Shown here: positions 1 to 8,524 of the stretch, in pieces
Layout of the letters: the number at the start of each line of letters is the position of its first letter
How positions within the stretch are numbered: the stretch's first letter is position 1
Assembly: GCA_016200485.1 (NCBI GenBank)
Contig: JACQEP010000022.1
Coordinates: forward strand, 1 to 64,000
Length of the DNA stretch: 64,000 nucleotides
Source of the DNA: Gammaproteobacteria bacterium
Lineage (GTDB): Bacteria; Pseudomonadota; Gammaproteobacteria; Tenderiales; Tenderiaceae
Direction of reading: 5' to 3'
Program-made: the position numbers and the translations under genes
Notes under the pieces: model-generated
The model's input: the letters and a program-made list of their open reading frames with translations, nothing else
Databases searched by the model: none
Told to the model about the DNA's origin: nothing

Positions 1-84
1 CGTAAACTGCTGCATGCCATTCACGGCATGTTGAAGGACAACAAGCCCTTCGATAACACCCGCTTTTACGCGATTCCAGCATGA
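1..84 (+). CDS. IS110-family transposase, C-terminal end (cut by window edge)
   Basis: The first 27 codons of the window are open in frame 1 and end in TGA at 82-84. The peptide begins RKLLHAIHGMLK and ends RFYAIPA. This pattern (RKLLHAI-G-M-K followed by a short polar tail) is typical of the extreme C-terminus of IS110/IS116/IS902 DEDD transposases. Only the tail is visible, so I cannot say whether the gene is intact. No terminal inverted repeat is expected for this family. It suggests that the left border of the window is, or was, an insertion sequence next to the nitrogen-control genes. Confidence 0.6.
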   Translation, partial: RKLLHAIHGMLKDNKPFDNTRFYAIPA

Positions 85-156
85 GCCGGAAAGTGCAAAA
101 ATTACAGAAAAAATGCTTGACCTCGAACAGAGTATCTACGGGTGAGGGGCGAACAG

Positions 157-1329
157 TTACCTGCTCACTTCTTCCATCATGGCGGCTACATCCCTTGCTC
201 GCCAGATTGTAATATCACTGCGCCTTTGCTGTTCTGCGCCGCCGTAAACCAGCGCACAGGTCTTGGGTGGGAGAGGAAGTCGCGCTGCAAACGTGTGCAG
301 TCCTTTGAACCAGTCGCCGCTGATGGTTGCCCCGGCCTTGATTTCTACAGCAACAACGTCTGGCCCGTGCTCGATTAACAGATCGACCTTGTTTCCTTTG
401 GCATCACGCCAAAAGTAAAGGTTACTTCGTTTGCCACGGTTGTAGCGGTATTTCAGCGCTTCAATGATCACCAGATTCTCAAACAGGTTTCCCCTGAGGG
501 GGTGGCGGTTGATGTGTGTTTCATTTTCGGCGCCAAGAAGATAGGCCGCCAATCCGACATCGTAGAAATAGAGCTTGGGTGTTTTAATTTGTCGCTTGCT
601 GATGTTGGTATGCCAAGGTTGCAACAGGTAAACGACGTAGCTTGCCTCCAGCAGTGTGAGCCAGCTGCGAGCCGTTGTATGGGATATCCCGACATCATTA
701 CCGAGGCTCTGAAGGTTGAGCAGTTGGCCAATTCGGCCAGCACAGAGCCGGACAAACTTTTCAAACAGCGCTAAATCCTTGATGGTGACAAGCTGCCGGA
801 TGTCACGCTCCACATAGGTTTCGAAATAGTCGCCGAGCGCCTGGGTGGGGTCGAGCTTGGCATCATAAATGCGTGGATAGAAGCCGGTCAGGAGTTGTTG
901 ATCGGGGGGTAGATGGATCCCGGCGGCGGTGAGTTCCTCCATGCTTAGAGGTAGCAGCTTTAATAACGCAGTGCGTCCAGCCAGTGACTGGGTAATCGTG
1001 GTCATGACCTCGAATTGCTGGCTGCCTGTCAGGATGAAGCGTCCGGGTTCGGGGTTCTCATCGACCATGGGCTGCAGGTAAGAGAGCAGCTGGGGTACCC
1101 GCTGCATTTCATCGAGAATTGCCCCGCTCTCGTAAGTGGTAAGAAATCCGCGTGGATCGGTGCGGGCGAATTCGCGGATATCGGGGGTTTCGAGATTGAC
1201 ATAGGGTTTTGCGGGGAAAGTGGTACGGCAAAGCGTGGTTTTTCCACTTTGGCGAGGTCCGGTGACGGTGATGACAGGATATTGGCTGGCCAAGTCCTTT
1301 AGGGTAGGGGAAAGTATGCGGGGGATCAT
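157..1329 (-). CDS. AAA_14/DUF4143 ATPase
   Basis: This 390-residue protein has the two-part layout of the AAA_14 plus DUF4143 family. Near the N-terminus is a Walker A motif (GPRQSGKTTL), followed by a Walker B segment (AILDEMQRVPQL) and a sensor-like TGSQQFEVM. The C-terminal half carries the nuclease-like segment NKVDLLIEHG...VAVEIKAG typical of DUF4143. These proteins are common near mobile DNA and their function is poorly defined; several have been suggested to be toxin- or defence-related. I prefer the ATG at 1329 because the open frame can only be extended 12 codons to a TTG. It lies between a transposase end and ntrC, and no partner gene is evident. Confidence 0.85.
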   Translation of the reverse strand: MIPRILSPTLKDLASQYPVITVTGPRQSGKTTLCRTTFPAKPYVNLETPDIREFARTDPRGFLTTYESGAILDEMQRVPQLLSYLQPMVDENPEPGRFILTGSQQFEVMTTITQSLAGRTALLKLLPLSMEELTAAGIHLPPDQQLLTGFYPRIYDAKLDPTQALGDYFETYVERDIRQLVTIKDLALFEKFVRLCAGRIGQLLNLQSLGNDVGISHTTARSWLTLLEASYVVYLLQPWHTNISKRQIKTPKLYFYDVGLAAYLLGAENETHINRHPLRGNLFENLVIIEALKYRYNRGKRSNLYFWRDAKGNKVDLLIEHGPDVVAVEIKAGATISGDWFKGLHTFAARLPLPPKTCALVYGGAEQQRRSDITIWRARDVAAMMEEVSR

Positions 1330-1457
1330 GATGAAATAATAGTATTGGATGGGTGAAATATGCAAGTTGAACTTTCATATTCCTATAAAATTTATAACTA
1401 TTTGATTTTTCGTACAAAATATAGTTTATGGCGACGACGCTGCTCTTCGGCGGTTCA

Positions 1458-2867
1458 TCACACCTCTCCCTCCATCCCCAATTCCTTAATCTTCCTCGTC
1501 AGTGTATTCCTCCCCCAGCCGAGTAATTTAGCGGCGTCTTGGCGGTGTCCGCCGGAATAAGTCAGTGCTGTTTTGATGACGATGCGTTCGAACGTCGGCA
1601 GTGCGTCGTCGAGCAGGCCGGTAGTGCCGGCGGCGAGGTTTTGTTCGGTCCAGCGTTGAAGCGCGGTTTCCCAGTCGCTGCTGGTGCCTTTGCTGCTGGG
1701 TTGTGGTTTTAGTTCTGGCGGTAGGTCTTCAACATGAATTTCGCGGCCGGAGGCCATGACGGTGAGCCAGCGGCAGGTGTTTTCGAGTTGGCGGACATTG
1801 CCGGGCCAGTCGAGGCGCGCGAGATACGCTTCGGCATCGGGTCGCAGCAGTTTGGGTTCGACGTTGAGTTCAGCAGCGGCGAGTTTGAGAAAGTGTTTGA
1901 GTAGCAGCGGGATGTCTTCGCGTCGCTCGCGCAGTGACGGCAAATGAATGCGAATCACGTTGAGGCGATGAAACAAGTCTTCACGGAACAGCCCTTGCTT
2001 GACGCGTTCTTCAAGATTTTGATGTGTGGCGGCGATGATGCGTACATCGACCTTGATCGGCGTGTGGCCGCCCACACGATAAAACACGCCATCAGCCAGC
2101 ACACGCAGTAAACGAGTTTGCAGTTCTGCCGGCATGTCGCCGATTTCGTCGAGGAATAATGTGCCGCCGTCGGCTTGTTCAAAGCGTCCCTGGCGACTGC
2201 TTTGGGCGCCGGTGAAGGCGCCACGTTCGTGACCGAAGAGTTCTGATTCGAGCAGATCGCGCGGGATGGCGGCGGTATTGAGCGCGATGAAGGATTTGTT
2301 GGCGCGCGGACTGTGGCGATGTAGTGCATGAGCTACGAGTTCTTTGCCGGTGCCGGATTCGCCATTGATCAGCACCGTGATGTTGGAGCGCGACAGGCGG
2401 CCGATGGCGCGAAATACTTCCTGCATCGCGGGTGCTTCGCCGATGATTTCGGCGCTAGAGCCGGGTTCTTCTTCGCGGCGCGTGCGAAATTGCTGGCGGC
2501 GATGGGCGACAGCGCGATTTACCAAATCGACCGCCTCGTCGACATCGAAAGGTTTAGGCATGTATTCGAAAGCACCGCCTTGATACGCGGCCACGGCGCT
2601 ATCGAGATCGGAATGCGCGGTCATGATGATCACCGGCAGGTTTGGATATTCGCTGTGTATGTGATCAAGCAATTTCAAACCATCGACGCCCGGCATGCGA
2701 ATGTCGGTGATCAAGGCGTCGGGCTGGCGACGCTGTAATTGATCGGCAATGTTGTTGGCATTGTCGAAACAGGTGACTTCCATCTCGGCGCGTTCAAAGG
2801 CGCGTTCCAGTACCCAACGAATCGACCGGTCGTCGTCGATGACCCAGACGCGTATTTTGTCACTCAT
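1458..2867 (-). CDS. ntrC: Nitrogen regulation response regulator NtrC
   Basis: NtrC is the sigma-54-dependent activator phosphorylated by NtrB under nitrogen limitation. The 469-residue protein has a receiver domain with acidic Asp11/Asp12 and phospho-acceptor Asp55 (ITDIRMPG). The central AAA+ domain has Walker A GESGTGKE and the sigma-54-contacting GAFTGA loop. The C-terminal Fis-type helix-turn-helix ends in [15 protein letters not shown]. The start MSDKIRV was chosen because it overlaps the end of ntrB by 8 bases, a translationally coupled arrangement. NtrC-type boxes occur upstream of both ntrB and glnA in this window, so it probably controls its own operon as well as glnA. Confidence 0.97.
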   Translation of the reverse strand: MSDKIRVWVIDDDRSIRWVLERAFERAEMEVTCFDNANNIADQLQRRQPDALITDIRMPGVDGLKLLDHIHSEYPNLPVIIMTAHSDLDSAVAAYQGGAFEYMPKPFDVDEAVDLVNRAVAHRRQQFRTRREEEPGSSAEIIGEAPAMQEVFRAIGRLSRSNITVLINGESGTGKELVAHALHRHSPRANKSFIALNTAAIPRDLLESELFGHERGAFTGAQSSRQGRFEQADGGTLFLDEIGDMPAELQTRLLRVLADGVFYRVGGHTPIKVDVRIIAATHQNLEERVKQGLFREDLFHRLNVIRIHLPSLRERREDIPLLLKHFLKLAAAELNVEPKLLRPDAEAYLARLDWPGNVRQLENTCRWLTVMASGREIHVEDLPPELKPQPSSKGTSSDWETALQRWTEQNLAAGTTGLLDDALPTFERIVIKTALTYSGGHRQDAAKLLGWGRNTLTRKIKELGMEGEV

Positions 2868-3936
2868 GGCGCAGCTCCAGCGGTAGCAGAATCGTAAATA
2901 CAGTCTTGCCCGGCTGGCTGACACACTCGATCAAACCGCCGTGCTGACTAATCAGATTTTGAGCAATGGTTAGCCCCAGGCCAGTACCGCCAACACGGCC
3001 GGTGACCATGGGAAAGAAAATCTTGTCCAGCATTTCGGCTGGGATGCCGGGGCCGTTGTCGATCACTTCAATGCAGGCTACCAGACGGTGGCGCTGATTG
3101 CCGATTGTGAATTGGCGCTGGATTCGGGTACGCAATATTATTTCGCCACGCTCATCCATCGCCTCGACGGCATTGCGTACCAGATTCAGCACCGCCTGGA
3201 TCAGTTGATCGGGGTCGGCGTAAATGTCAGGCAGGCTTGGGTCATAGTCGCGCTTGAGGGTGATCCCTGTTGGCGCTTCGGCTTGCACCAGTTGCCGCAC
3301 CCGCTCCAGTAATTCGTGAATGTTGGTCCACTGCTTATGCGGCAGGGTGTGAGGGCCGAGCATGCGATTGATCAGTTTCTGCAGCCGGTCGGCCTCGCCG
3401 ATGATGATGCCGGTGTATTCCTTAAGCTGTGCGTTAGGCAATTCGCGCTCCAATAGTTGCGCTGCGCCACGCAGGCCGCCGAGCGGATTCTTGATCTCGT
3501 GAGCCAAGCCACGGATGACGTCACGCGTCGTCTCATTCTGGGCCAGCAATTGCTCTTCACGGGCGATGCGCAGCTGGCGATCAAGCTGCGTGATCTCCAC
3601 CAACAACGAGCGTTCCTGGCCGTCGATGATCGGTGTGACCGTGCAATCGACAGTGATCGTTCGTTCCAGCGGCAGGTGCAGCGTCAGCTCACGCTCGGTG
3701 AAGGGGTGACCCGAGTCCAGTGCCTGGTGCAGGTTGGTGAGTAATTCCGATTCGCCGCCTAAGAGCCTATCCGCCGGTGTGCCCGCCGCACGACGGGTGC
3801 TGAGGGCGAACAGCATCTCTGCAGCCGGGTTCATATATAACAACTGTAGCTGGGCATCAAACAGTACCACCGCCGCATTCAGGTTCTCCAGAATGCGCCG
3901 GGAGTGAACTGTGGGATCTAAGTTATCGCGTGCCAT
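2860..3936 (-). CDS. ntrB: Nitrogen regulation sensor histidine kinase NtrB
   Basis: NtrB phosphorylates and dephosphorylates NtrC in response to PII. The 358-residue cytoplasmic protein has an N-terminal PAS domain, then a HisKA dimerisation helix with the H-box GLAHEIKNPLGG. The HATPase domain shows an N box (LNLVRNAVEAM), a G1 box (DNGPGIP) and a G2 box (GGTGLGL). There are no membrane segments, as expected for NtrB. The gene overlaps ntrC by 8 bases. In enterobacteria glnA lies directly upstream; here a toxin-antitoxin pair in the opposite orientation separates them, and ntrB has its own upstream region with two NtrC-like dyads at 4061-4095. Confidence 0.96.
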   Translation of the reverse strand: MARDNLDPTVHSRRILENLNAAVVLFDAQLQLLYMNPAAEMLFALSTRRAAGTPADRLLGGESELLTNLHQALDSGHPFTERELTLHLPLERTITVDCTVTPIIDGQERSLLVEITQLDRQLRIAREEQLLAQNETTRDVIRGLAHEIKNPLGGLRGAAQLLERELPNAQLKEYTGIIIGEADRLQKLINRMLGPHTLPHKQWTNIHELLERVRQLVQAEAPTGITLKRDYDPSLPDIYADPDQLIQAVLNLVRNAVEAMDERGEIILRTRIQRQFTIGNQRHRLVACIEVIDNGPGIPAEMLDKIFFPMVTGRVGGTGLGLTIAQNLISQHGGLIECVSQPGKTVFTILLPLELRHE

Positions 3937-4060
3937 GACAGGGATATAGCAAGAACCAAACCAACTTGTGGATGGCGCGAGGATGGGTAAATATTCCTTT
4001 TATAATCATAGTGTTATATGTAAGATAAAAATCTCATCCAGTCGCGGGCATGCCCACTCA

Positions 4061-4095
4061 TGCACCATTATAGCACTTCGCACCAAAACGGTGCG
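4061..4095 (-). promoter_or_regulatory. Tandem NtrC-like boxes upstream of ntrB
   Basis: Two dyads resemble the NtrC consensus TGCAC-N7-GTGCA. The first (4061-4077) has TGCAC then a weaker GCACT half. The second (4079-4095) reads CGCACCAAAACGGTGCG, close to the NtrC site known in the Escherichia coli glnL promoter. Their centres are 18 bases apart. They lie about 125-160 bases upstream of the ntrB start, so autoregulation of ntrBC is likely, although the sites also lie just upstream of mntA on the other strand. Confidence 0.6.
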
Positions 4096-4182
4096 CCAGG
4101 AGGCGGGAAGTATGAGTAAGTTAAAGATTCTGCGGCTTAATTGAGCGTAGACAATGTCTGTCGGTTAGAATTGGAGCACGAT

Positions 4183-4482
4183 ATGCGATTGACTCAGAAT
4201 CAAGCTGAAATTATTGGAAATGCTGCCCGGTATATGTTTGGGTCCACGGCCAGTGTCTATCTTTTCGGTTCACGGGTGGATGACGCCCAGCGTGGTGGCG
4301 ATATCGATCTTTACATTGAATTGCCGGAGATTGTTCCGCAGCGTCTGGAGAAAACATTGCGGTTGCAGGCAGAACTGAAGAAACAGCTGGGTGATCGCAA
4401 AATCGATATTATCGTTAAAGACGCCGGCATGGATGAACAGCCCATTCATCGCGTGGCCAAAACCCAAGGAATCGCCTTATGA
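4183..4482 (+). CDS. mntA: MntA-type nucleotidyltransferase antitoxin
   Basis: A 99-residue minimal nucleotidyltransferase. The signature GS-x9-DxD is visible at Gly29-Ser30 and Asp40/Asp42 (FGSRVDDAQRGGDIDLYI), and a third acidic residue is likely in DIIVKD. MntA antitoxins use ATP to AMPylate a tyrosine of the partner HepT and so silence it. The start ATG at 4183 is preceded by GGAG; an in-frame TTG at 4141 is less likely. The stop overlaps the start of the next gene by 4 bases (ATGA), which fits a co-translated toxin-antitoxin pair. It points against ntrB and glnA on either side. Confidence 0.85.
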   Translation: MRLTQNQAEIIGNAARYMFGSTASVYLFGSRVDDAQRGGDIDLYIELPEIVPQRLEKTLRLQAELKKQLGDRKIDIIVKDAGMDEQPIHRVAKTQGIAL

Positions 4483-4961
4483 TCGCGCAGAAGCGAAAAG
4501 AACAGCTGGAGCGGGTTCGGCGAACCTTGGCGCTACTGGAGCGTGAAGTGGCTCATTTCGCACGTACCCGGCAACGGCTTTTTGAAAAGCCCGTCGATGC
4601 AAACTGGGTTAAATCTCTGGAGCAAGAAGCCGCGCGTGAAGACCTGGCGGAATCATTTGCGGCAAAATTCAATCGTCTTCAAGACACTGTGGGAGACAAG
4701 CTATTGCCGAGAGTTTTTGCCTGGCTTGGCGAACGACCGCTTCCCTTCATTGACACGTTGCAGCGCGCCGAAAAACTGGGTCTGGTAGTGTCGGCTGACA
4801 ATTGGGTGATTGCGCGTGAATTACGTAACCGATTAATTCATGAATATGTTGAGGATCCCCAGGAATTTGCCGATGCGCTCAATCTAGCCAACCGTCTGGC
4901 GGATGAGTTGTTAGCGGCGATAGAAAATACGAAACAGTATATTGAGAACCATCAGCAGTAA
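4479..4961 (+). CDS. hepT: HepT-like HEPN toxin
   Basis: A 160-residue all-helical protein partnered with the preceding nucleotidyltransferase. The HEPN ribonuclease motif R-x4-H-x-Y is present at Arg116-His121-Tyr123 (RNRLIHEY); in characterised pairs the Tyr is the AMPylated residue. The first half is charged and likely coiled (LERVRRTLALLEREVAHF). HEPN toxins of this group cleave RNA when the antitoxin is absent. The gene starts inside the mntA stop codon. It ends about 60 bases before the glnA terminator, so the pair sits inside the glnA-ntrBC locus in reverse orientation. Confidence 0.85.
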   Translation: MIAQKRKEQLERVRRTLALLEREVAHFARTRQRLFEKPVDANWVKSLEQEAAREDLAESFAAKFNRLQDTVGDKLLPRVFAWLGERPLPFIDTLQRAEKLGLVVSADNWVIARELRNRLIHEYVEDPQEFADALNLANRLADELLAAIENTKQYIENHQQ

Positions 4962-5023
4962 TGATGTTAACAGAGCGTTAGCTCTTCATTTCGCGTTTAT
5001 TTGCGTTATTTGCGGATAATAAG

Positions 5024-5051
5024 ATAAAAAAGCCCCCGGCTAGCGGGGGCT
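5024..5051 (-). terminator. Rho-independent terminator of glnA
   Basis: Read on the minus strand, a GC-rich stem (AGCCCCCGCTAGCCGGGGGCT) at 5030-5050 is followed by TTTTTT. It lies 31 bases past the glnA stop, so glnA is terminated before the toxin-antitoxin pair and ntrBC. Confidence 0.85.
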
Positions 5052-5081
5052 TCTTCGTAGTGAACACCTGATCGCCGAGGC

Positions 5082-6488
5082 TTACAGGCTGTAGTACATG
5101 TCGAACTCGACCGGGTGAGTGGTCATCCGGACGCGGGTGACTTCCTGCATCTTCAGTTCGATGAAGGCATCGATCACGTCGTCAGTGAACACGCCGCCAG
5201 CCTTGAGGAAGGCGCGATCTTGGTCGAGTGCATCCAGCGCCTGATCCAGCGAGTGGCAGACGTGTGGGATCTGCTTCAGTTCTTCTGGTGGCAGGTCATA
5301 CAAGTTCTTGTCCATGGCTTCGCCTGGATGAATCTTGTTTTTGATACCGTCCAGACCGGCCATCATCATGGCAGCGAAGGCCAGGTATGGGTTACAGGTC
5401 GGGTCAGGGAAGCGAACTTCGATACGACGGCCCTTCGGATTGGCGACGAACGGGATGCGGATCGAAGCGGAGCGGTTGCGGGCAGAATAGGCCAGTAATA
5501 CCGGAGCTTCGTAACCAGGCACCAGGCGCTTGTAGCTGTTGGTCGAAGGGTTGGTGATCGCGTTCAGGGCCTTGGCGTGCTTGATGATACCGCCAACGTA
5601 GTACAGTGCGATGTCAGATAGGCCAGCGTACTTGTTGCCTGTGAACAGGTTTTTGCCAGCCTTGGCCAGCGATTGATGCACGTGCATGCCGGAACCGTTG
5701 TCCCCAACCATTGGCTTGGGCATGAAGGTTGCGGTTTTGCCATAGGCGTGAGCGACGTTGTGAATCACGTATTTCTGGGTCAGGGTTTTGTCGGCGCGGT
5801 CGACCAGGGTGCTGAACTTGGTGCCGATTTCGCACTGGCCCGCAGTTGCCACTTCGTGGTGATGAACTTCGACTTCAACGCCCATTTCTTCCAGTGCCAA
5901 ACACATGGCATTACGGATGTCCTGGAAAGAATCGACCGGTGGTACGGGGAAGTAACCGCCCTTGGTGCCCGGACGATGGCCCATGTTGCCGCCTTCATAG
6001 ACCTTGGCTGAGTTCCAGCCAGCTTCTTCGGAGTCGATCTTGACGAAGCAGCCGCTCATGTCAGCGCCCCAGCGGATGTCGTCGAAAATGAAAAATTCTG
6101 GTTCTGGGCCAAAGAATGCAGTGTCGGCAATGCCAGTAGATTTCAGGTAGGCCTCAGCGCGCTTGGCAATGGAGCGTGGGTCACGCTCGTAGCCTTGCAT
6201 GGTGTGTGGCTCAAGGATGTCGCAACGGATGATCAGGGTCGCTTCGTCAGAGAAGGGGTCCATGACAGCGGTGTCGGCGTCCGGCATCATGACCATGTCG
6301 GACTCTTGAATTCCTTTCCAGCCCGCGATGGAAGAGCCGTCGAACATTTTGCCTTCTTTGAAAAGAGAGGCGTCGATAGTATGGGCTGGCACAGAGACGT
6401 GCTGCTCCTTGCCGAGGGTATCGCAGAAGCGGAAATCGACGAATTTCACGTCCTTGTCTTTAATCATCTTTAGAACTTTGGCTGACAT
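5082..6488 (-). CDS. glnA: Glutamine synthetase, type I
   Basis: GlnA makes glutamine from glutamate, ammonia and ATP. The 468-residue length is standard for GSI-beta dodecamers. The beta-grasp segment [17 protein letters not shown] is at the N-terminus. The catalytic [20 protein letters not shown] and NRSASIRIP segments are present. The regulatory tyrosine is Tyr397 in NLYDLPPEE, the site adenylylated by GlnE in proteobacteria. Its 250-base upstream region contains a sigma-54 promoter at 6585-6600 and NtrC boxes at 6675-6720. It is followed by its own terminator. The gene is monocistronic here because ntrBC are separated from it by a toxin-antitoxin pair. Confidence 0.98.
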   Translation of the reverse strand: MSAKVLKMIKDKDVKFVDFRFCDTLGKEQHVSVPAHTIDASLFKEGKMFDGSSIAGWKGIQESDMVMMPDADTAVMDPFSDEATLIIRCDILEPHTMQGYERDPRSIAKRAEAYLKSTGIADTAFFGPEPEFFIFDDIRWGADMSGCFVKIDSEEAGWNSAKVYEGGNMGHRPGTKGGYFPVPPVDSFQDIRNAMCLALEEMGVEVEVHHHEVATAGQCEIGTKFSTLVDRADKTLTQKYVIHNVAHAYGKTATFMPKPMVGDNGSGMHVHQSLAKAGKNLFTGNKYAGLSDIALYYVGGIIKHAKALNAITNPSTNSYKRLVPGYEAPVLLAYSARNRSASIRIPFVANPKGRRIEVRFPDPTCNPYLAFAAMMMAGLDGIKNKIHPGEAMDKNLYDLPPEELKQIPHVCHSLDQALDALDQDRAFLKAGGVFTDDVIDAFIELKMQEVTRVRMTTHPVEFDMYYSL

Positions 6489-6584
6489 GGGCTCTTCCTC
6501 CGGTAAAAATTAGGTCAGTCGTAACAGTTAAAAAATGCGGCCGTTTCTACACGAAACAGCCCCAAAATTTTGGCTTCCTATTAG

Positions 6585-6600
6585 TGCATGAAATATGCCA
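6585..6600 (-). promoter_or_regulatory. Sigma-54 promoter of glnA
   Basis: The minus strand reads TGGCATATTTCATGCA, which matches the sigma-54 pattern TGGCAC-N5-TTGCA with the GG and GC elements at exactly the required spacing. Transcription would start near 6575, leaving a leader of about 87 bases before the glnA ATG. Confidence 0.85.
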
Positions 6601-6674
6601 TTTAGACTTAGGAAACAAAGCCCCGCATTAACAAAGGGTTGCGTATGCGAAGGGATCTCAGCGAAATTTAGTTA

Positions 6675-6720
6675 TGCACCAATATAGCGCGGCCTTATAA
6701 AAATGCACTAATTTTGTGCA
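6675..6720 (-). promoter_or_regulatory. NtrC enhancer sites upstream of glnA
   Basis: TGCACTAATTTTGTGCA at 6704-6720 is a perfect TGCAC-N7-GTGCA dyad, the NtrC consensus. A second, weaker site (TGCAC-N7-GCGCG) lies at 6675-6691. The centres are 29 bases apart, close to three helical turns. They sit roughly 100-145 bases upstream of the predicted sigma-54 start, the same layout as the Escherichia coli glnA enhancer. Confidence 0.85.
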
Positions 6721-6738
6721 GCTCTTCCCCCCCCGCGG

Positions 6739-6972
6739 TTAGATGCGTCCCCCAATCTCCAGCGTGATGACAACATCATGGTTGGGCAGGGTCTGTGAAC
6801 TCAGCACCGTGTGGCCATGAATGCGGCACCAGGCAGGAATATCGCTAAGTACCCCTGGGTCGGTGCACACTACCTCCAAAATGTCTCCGGATGCAAGTTT
6901 TTTCGCCTGATTCTGGGTGCGAATCACGGGGATTGGGCAAAGTTGGCCGCGGACATCGAGTGTGTGTTTCAT
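6739..6972 (-). CDS. TusA/SirA-family sulfur carrier
   Basis: A 77-residue TusA-fold protein. The conserved persulfide cysteine is Cys12 in the motif DVRGQLCPIPVIRT. The C-terminal strand reads DVVITLEIGG. TusA-family proteins accept sulfane sulfur on this cysteine and pass it to tRNA thiolation, molybdenum cofactor or sulfur-oxidation enzymes. The gene start overlaps the end of the upstream PP-loop ATPase by 4 bases, so the two are co-translated. The partner suggests delivery of sulfur for RNA thiolation rather than a role in dissimilatory sulfur oxidation, but this is inference. Confidence 0.9.
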   Translation of the reverse strand: MKHTLDVRGQLCPIPVIRTQNQAKKLASGDILEVVCTDPGVLSDIPAWCRIHGHTVLSSQTLPNHDVVITLEIGGRI

Positions 6973-8018
6973 AGGTACCAGGACTCCGGAATCTGAGCGC
7001 TGAGCAGAGGCGCCACGGTCAGGGTTTGCGATGTGCCGTCGGGGTGATGGTATTGGATTTCGACCTGCTCCGCTTCGCGTCCCTGGCCGAAACGGGCGGT
7101 GATACGGGCGGCGAGCTCGATATCCACTGGGTTGCTCAGATCGCCATCGGCCAGCACCAGCGGCCCGCTGTGGCTGACGGTAAAGAAATAGGGAAACTGC
7201 TTGCGATACCCTTCGAGAAAACGGTTCTCGCCCTCTTCGCGGCCGACAATAAGTTTGAAGTACGGTTTGGGGCGGACGTGGCGGCCGACCTTCAATAACA
7301 AAATGTCGTCCAGTTCATATTCGCGCTGACCGCTTGCCTGCCATAAATCGACAAGTTTTTTCGAATAGTGTTCGTTGGTGAGAAAACAACAGCCGCCCGC
7401 GGGCTGCGCATATTCCGTGAAACCGAATTTGGCGGCGAGCGCGATTTGCGGTTTGCGATTGCGGCCGTTGAAGTCATAGAGTTGGTCGCGCACGATCCAG
7501 CCTTCGCGTTCCGGCAGTGTCGGCGGCAGCAGCTTCGCGCACAGTGGGCGCAGCAGCCGATCCTGGGCGCCGGATTGCTTGGCGACCACTGGCATCGTGT
7601 CCTTGCGCTGCGACATCGGCCGTTGGCCGATCACTTCGCCGGTGATAATGAAATCAAAGCCGTTTTCCTCGATCCACTGCTGCGCCTTGTTGACCATGAA
7701 GATTTTGCAATCGAGGCAGGGATTCATATTGCTGCCATAGCCGTACTTGGGGTTCAGCAGCACATCTTTGTATTCATCGATGACATCAATAATGTGTAGC
7801 TTGATGCCAAGCTGTTCCGCCACCCACAGCGCGTTATTGCGCTTTGGCTTCTGTTGGTCGTGTTTGCGGATGGCATGGGTGTGGCCTTCGACACAAAAGC
7901 CTGTATAAAAGTTGATGCCCTCGACATGGATGCCCTGGTCCAGCATCACCTTGGCGGCGAGCAGGGAGTCGAGGCCGCCCGAGATCAGGGCGACGGCTTT
8001 GCGTTGGGGAGTGGGCAC
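6969..8018 (-). CDS. PP-loop ATPase, probable tRNA/RNA sulfurtransferase
   Basis: A 349-residue protein of the adenine-nucleotide alpha-hydrolase (PP-loop) superfamily, related to MnmA and ThiI. The PP-loop SGGLDS is at residues 13-18. Cysteine pairs are visible at Cys101/Cys104 (NPCLDCKIFM) and Cys210/Cys211 (AGGCCFLT), which could carry persulfide or bind a metal. It lacks the THUMP and rhodanese domains of ThiI. Such proteins adenylate a base, usually in tRNA, before thiolation. The 4-base overlap with a TusA-like sulfur carrier supports a sulfur-transfer role. The exact substrate is not known to me; older annotations call similar proteins tRNA 2-thiouridylase-like. Confidence 0.8.
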   Translation of the reverse strand: MPTPQRKAVALISGGLDSLLAAKVMLDQGIHVEGINFYTGFCVEGHTHAIRKHDQQKPKRNNALWVAEQLGIKLHIIDVIDEYKDVLLNPKYGYGSNMNPCLDCKIFMVNKAQQWIEENGFDFIITGEVIGQRPMSQRKDTMPVVAKQSGAQDRLLRPLCAKLLPPTLPEREGWIVRDQLYDFNGRNRKPQIALAAKFGFTEYAQPAGGCCFLTNEHYSKKLVDLWQASGQREYELDDILLLKVGRHVRPKPYFKLIVGREEGENRFLEGYRKQFPYFFTVSHSGPLVLADGDLSNPVDIELAARITARFGQGREAEQVEIQYHHPDGTSQTLTVAPLLSAQIPESWYL

Positions 8019-8128
8019 GGTGGATTGATCACTGCGGTGGCTACGGGGCAGGAATTATACCCTAAGCCGGTTGTGACAGAATAATCGGCTAAATCAGGGT
8101 TTACAGGCCCTAGCAGCGTGTAGTCTGA

Positions 8129-8212
8129 TGGGTTGAGCGTCTTTTGCGAAACCCGGGGTCATTAGGTCGCGAATACTGTGAACCCCGGGTTTCGCAAAAG
8201 ACGCTCAACCCA
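8129..8212. repeat. Perfect 31-bp inverted repeat
   Basis: The arms at 8129-8159 and 8182-8212 are perfectly complementary over 31 bases, beginning TGGGTTGAGCGTC, with a 22-base loop. It lies in a 506-base gene-free stretch (8019-8524). No T-run follows, so it is more like a small palindromic mobile repeat than a terminator. Confidence 0.85.
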
Positions 8213-8362
8213 TATATGGTGTCCTCCCGTTGCAAGGCGTTGTGAGTGGGATGAGAGTAACAGGTTGCTGCCATATATCCGGCCACTGTGTGGGAAGTTT
8301 TGCATCTCCCGGGCCACGATGTGATGCGCGCGTATCGTCCTCATCAGGCTATCGGCTTTTCG

Positions 8363-8445
8363 CAGCACCGTAGGATGCGGTGAGGAACGAACCGCATCAA
8401 TCGCGAACGATGCGGTTCACTGCGTTCACCACATCCTACGTGCTG
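8363..8445. repeat. REP-like palindromic element
   Basis: An imperfect hairpin with outer arms CAGCAC...GTGCTG and inner arms containing GTAGGATG/CATCCTAC and ACCGCATC/GATGCGGT. Sequences of the GTAGGATG-GGTGA-ACCGCATC type are widespread intergenic repeats in Gammaproteobacteria. With the neighbouring repeat at 8129-8212 it accounts for most of the gap; I see no gene in the remainder. Confidence 0.75.
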
Positions 8446-8524
8446 ACCAATGTGGCGGCCTGGCTGGCAATGCGTGTGTTGTCGTTATCGGAAGCGTTGG
8501 CGTCACATCATGCTTGTCCCCAGA

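Noticed and set aside
4112-4144. 10-codon frame MSKLKILRLN with AGGAGG upstream
   Set aside because: Too short to judge; may be a leader or remnant before mntA.
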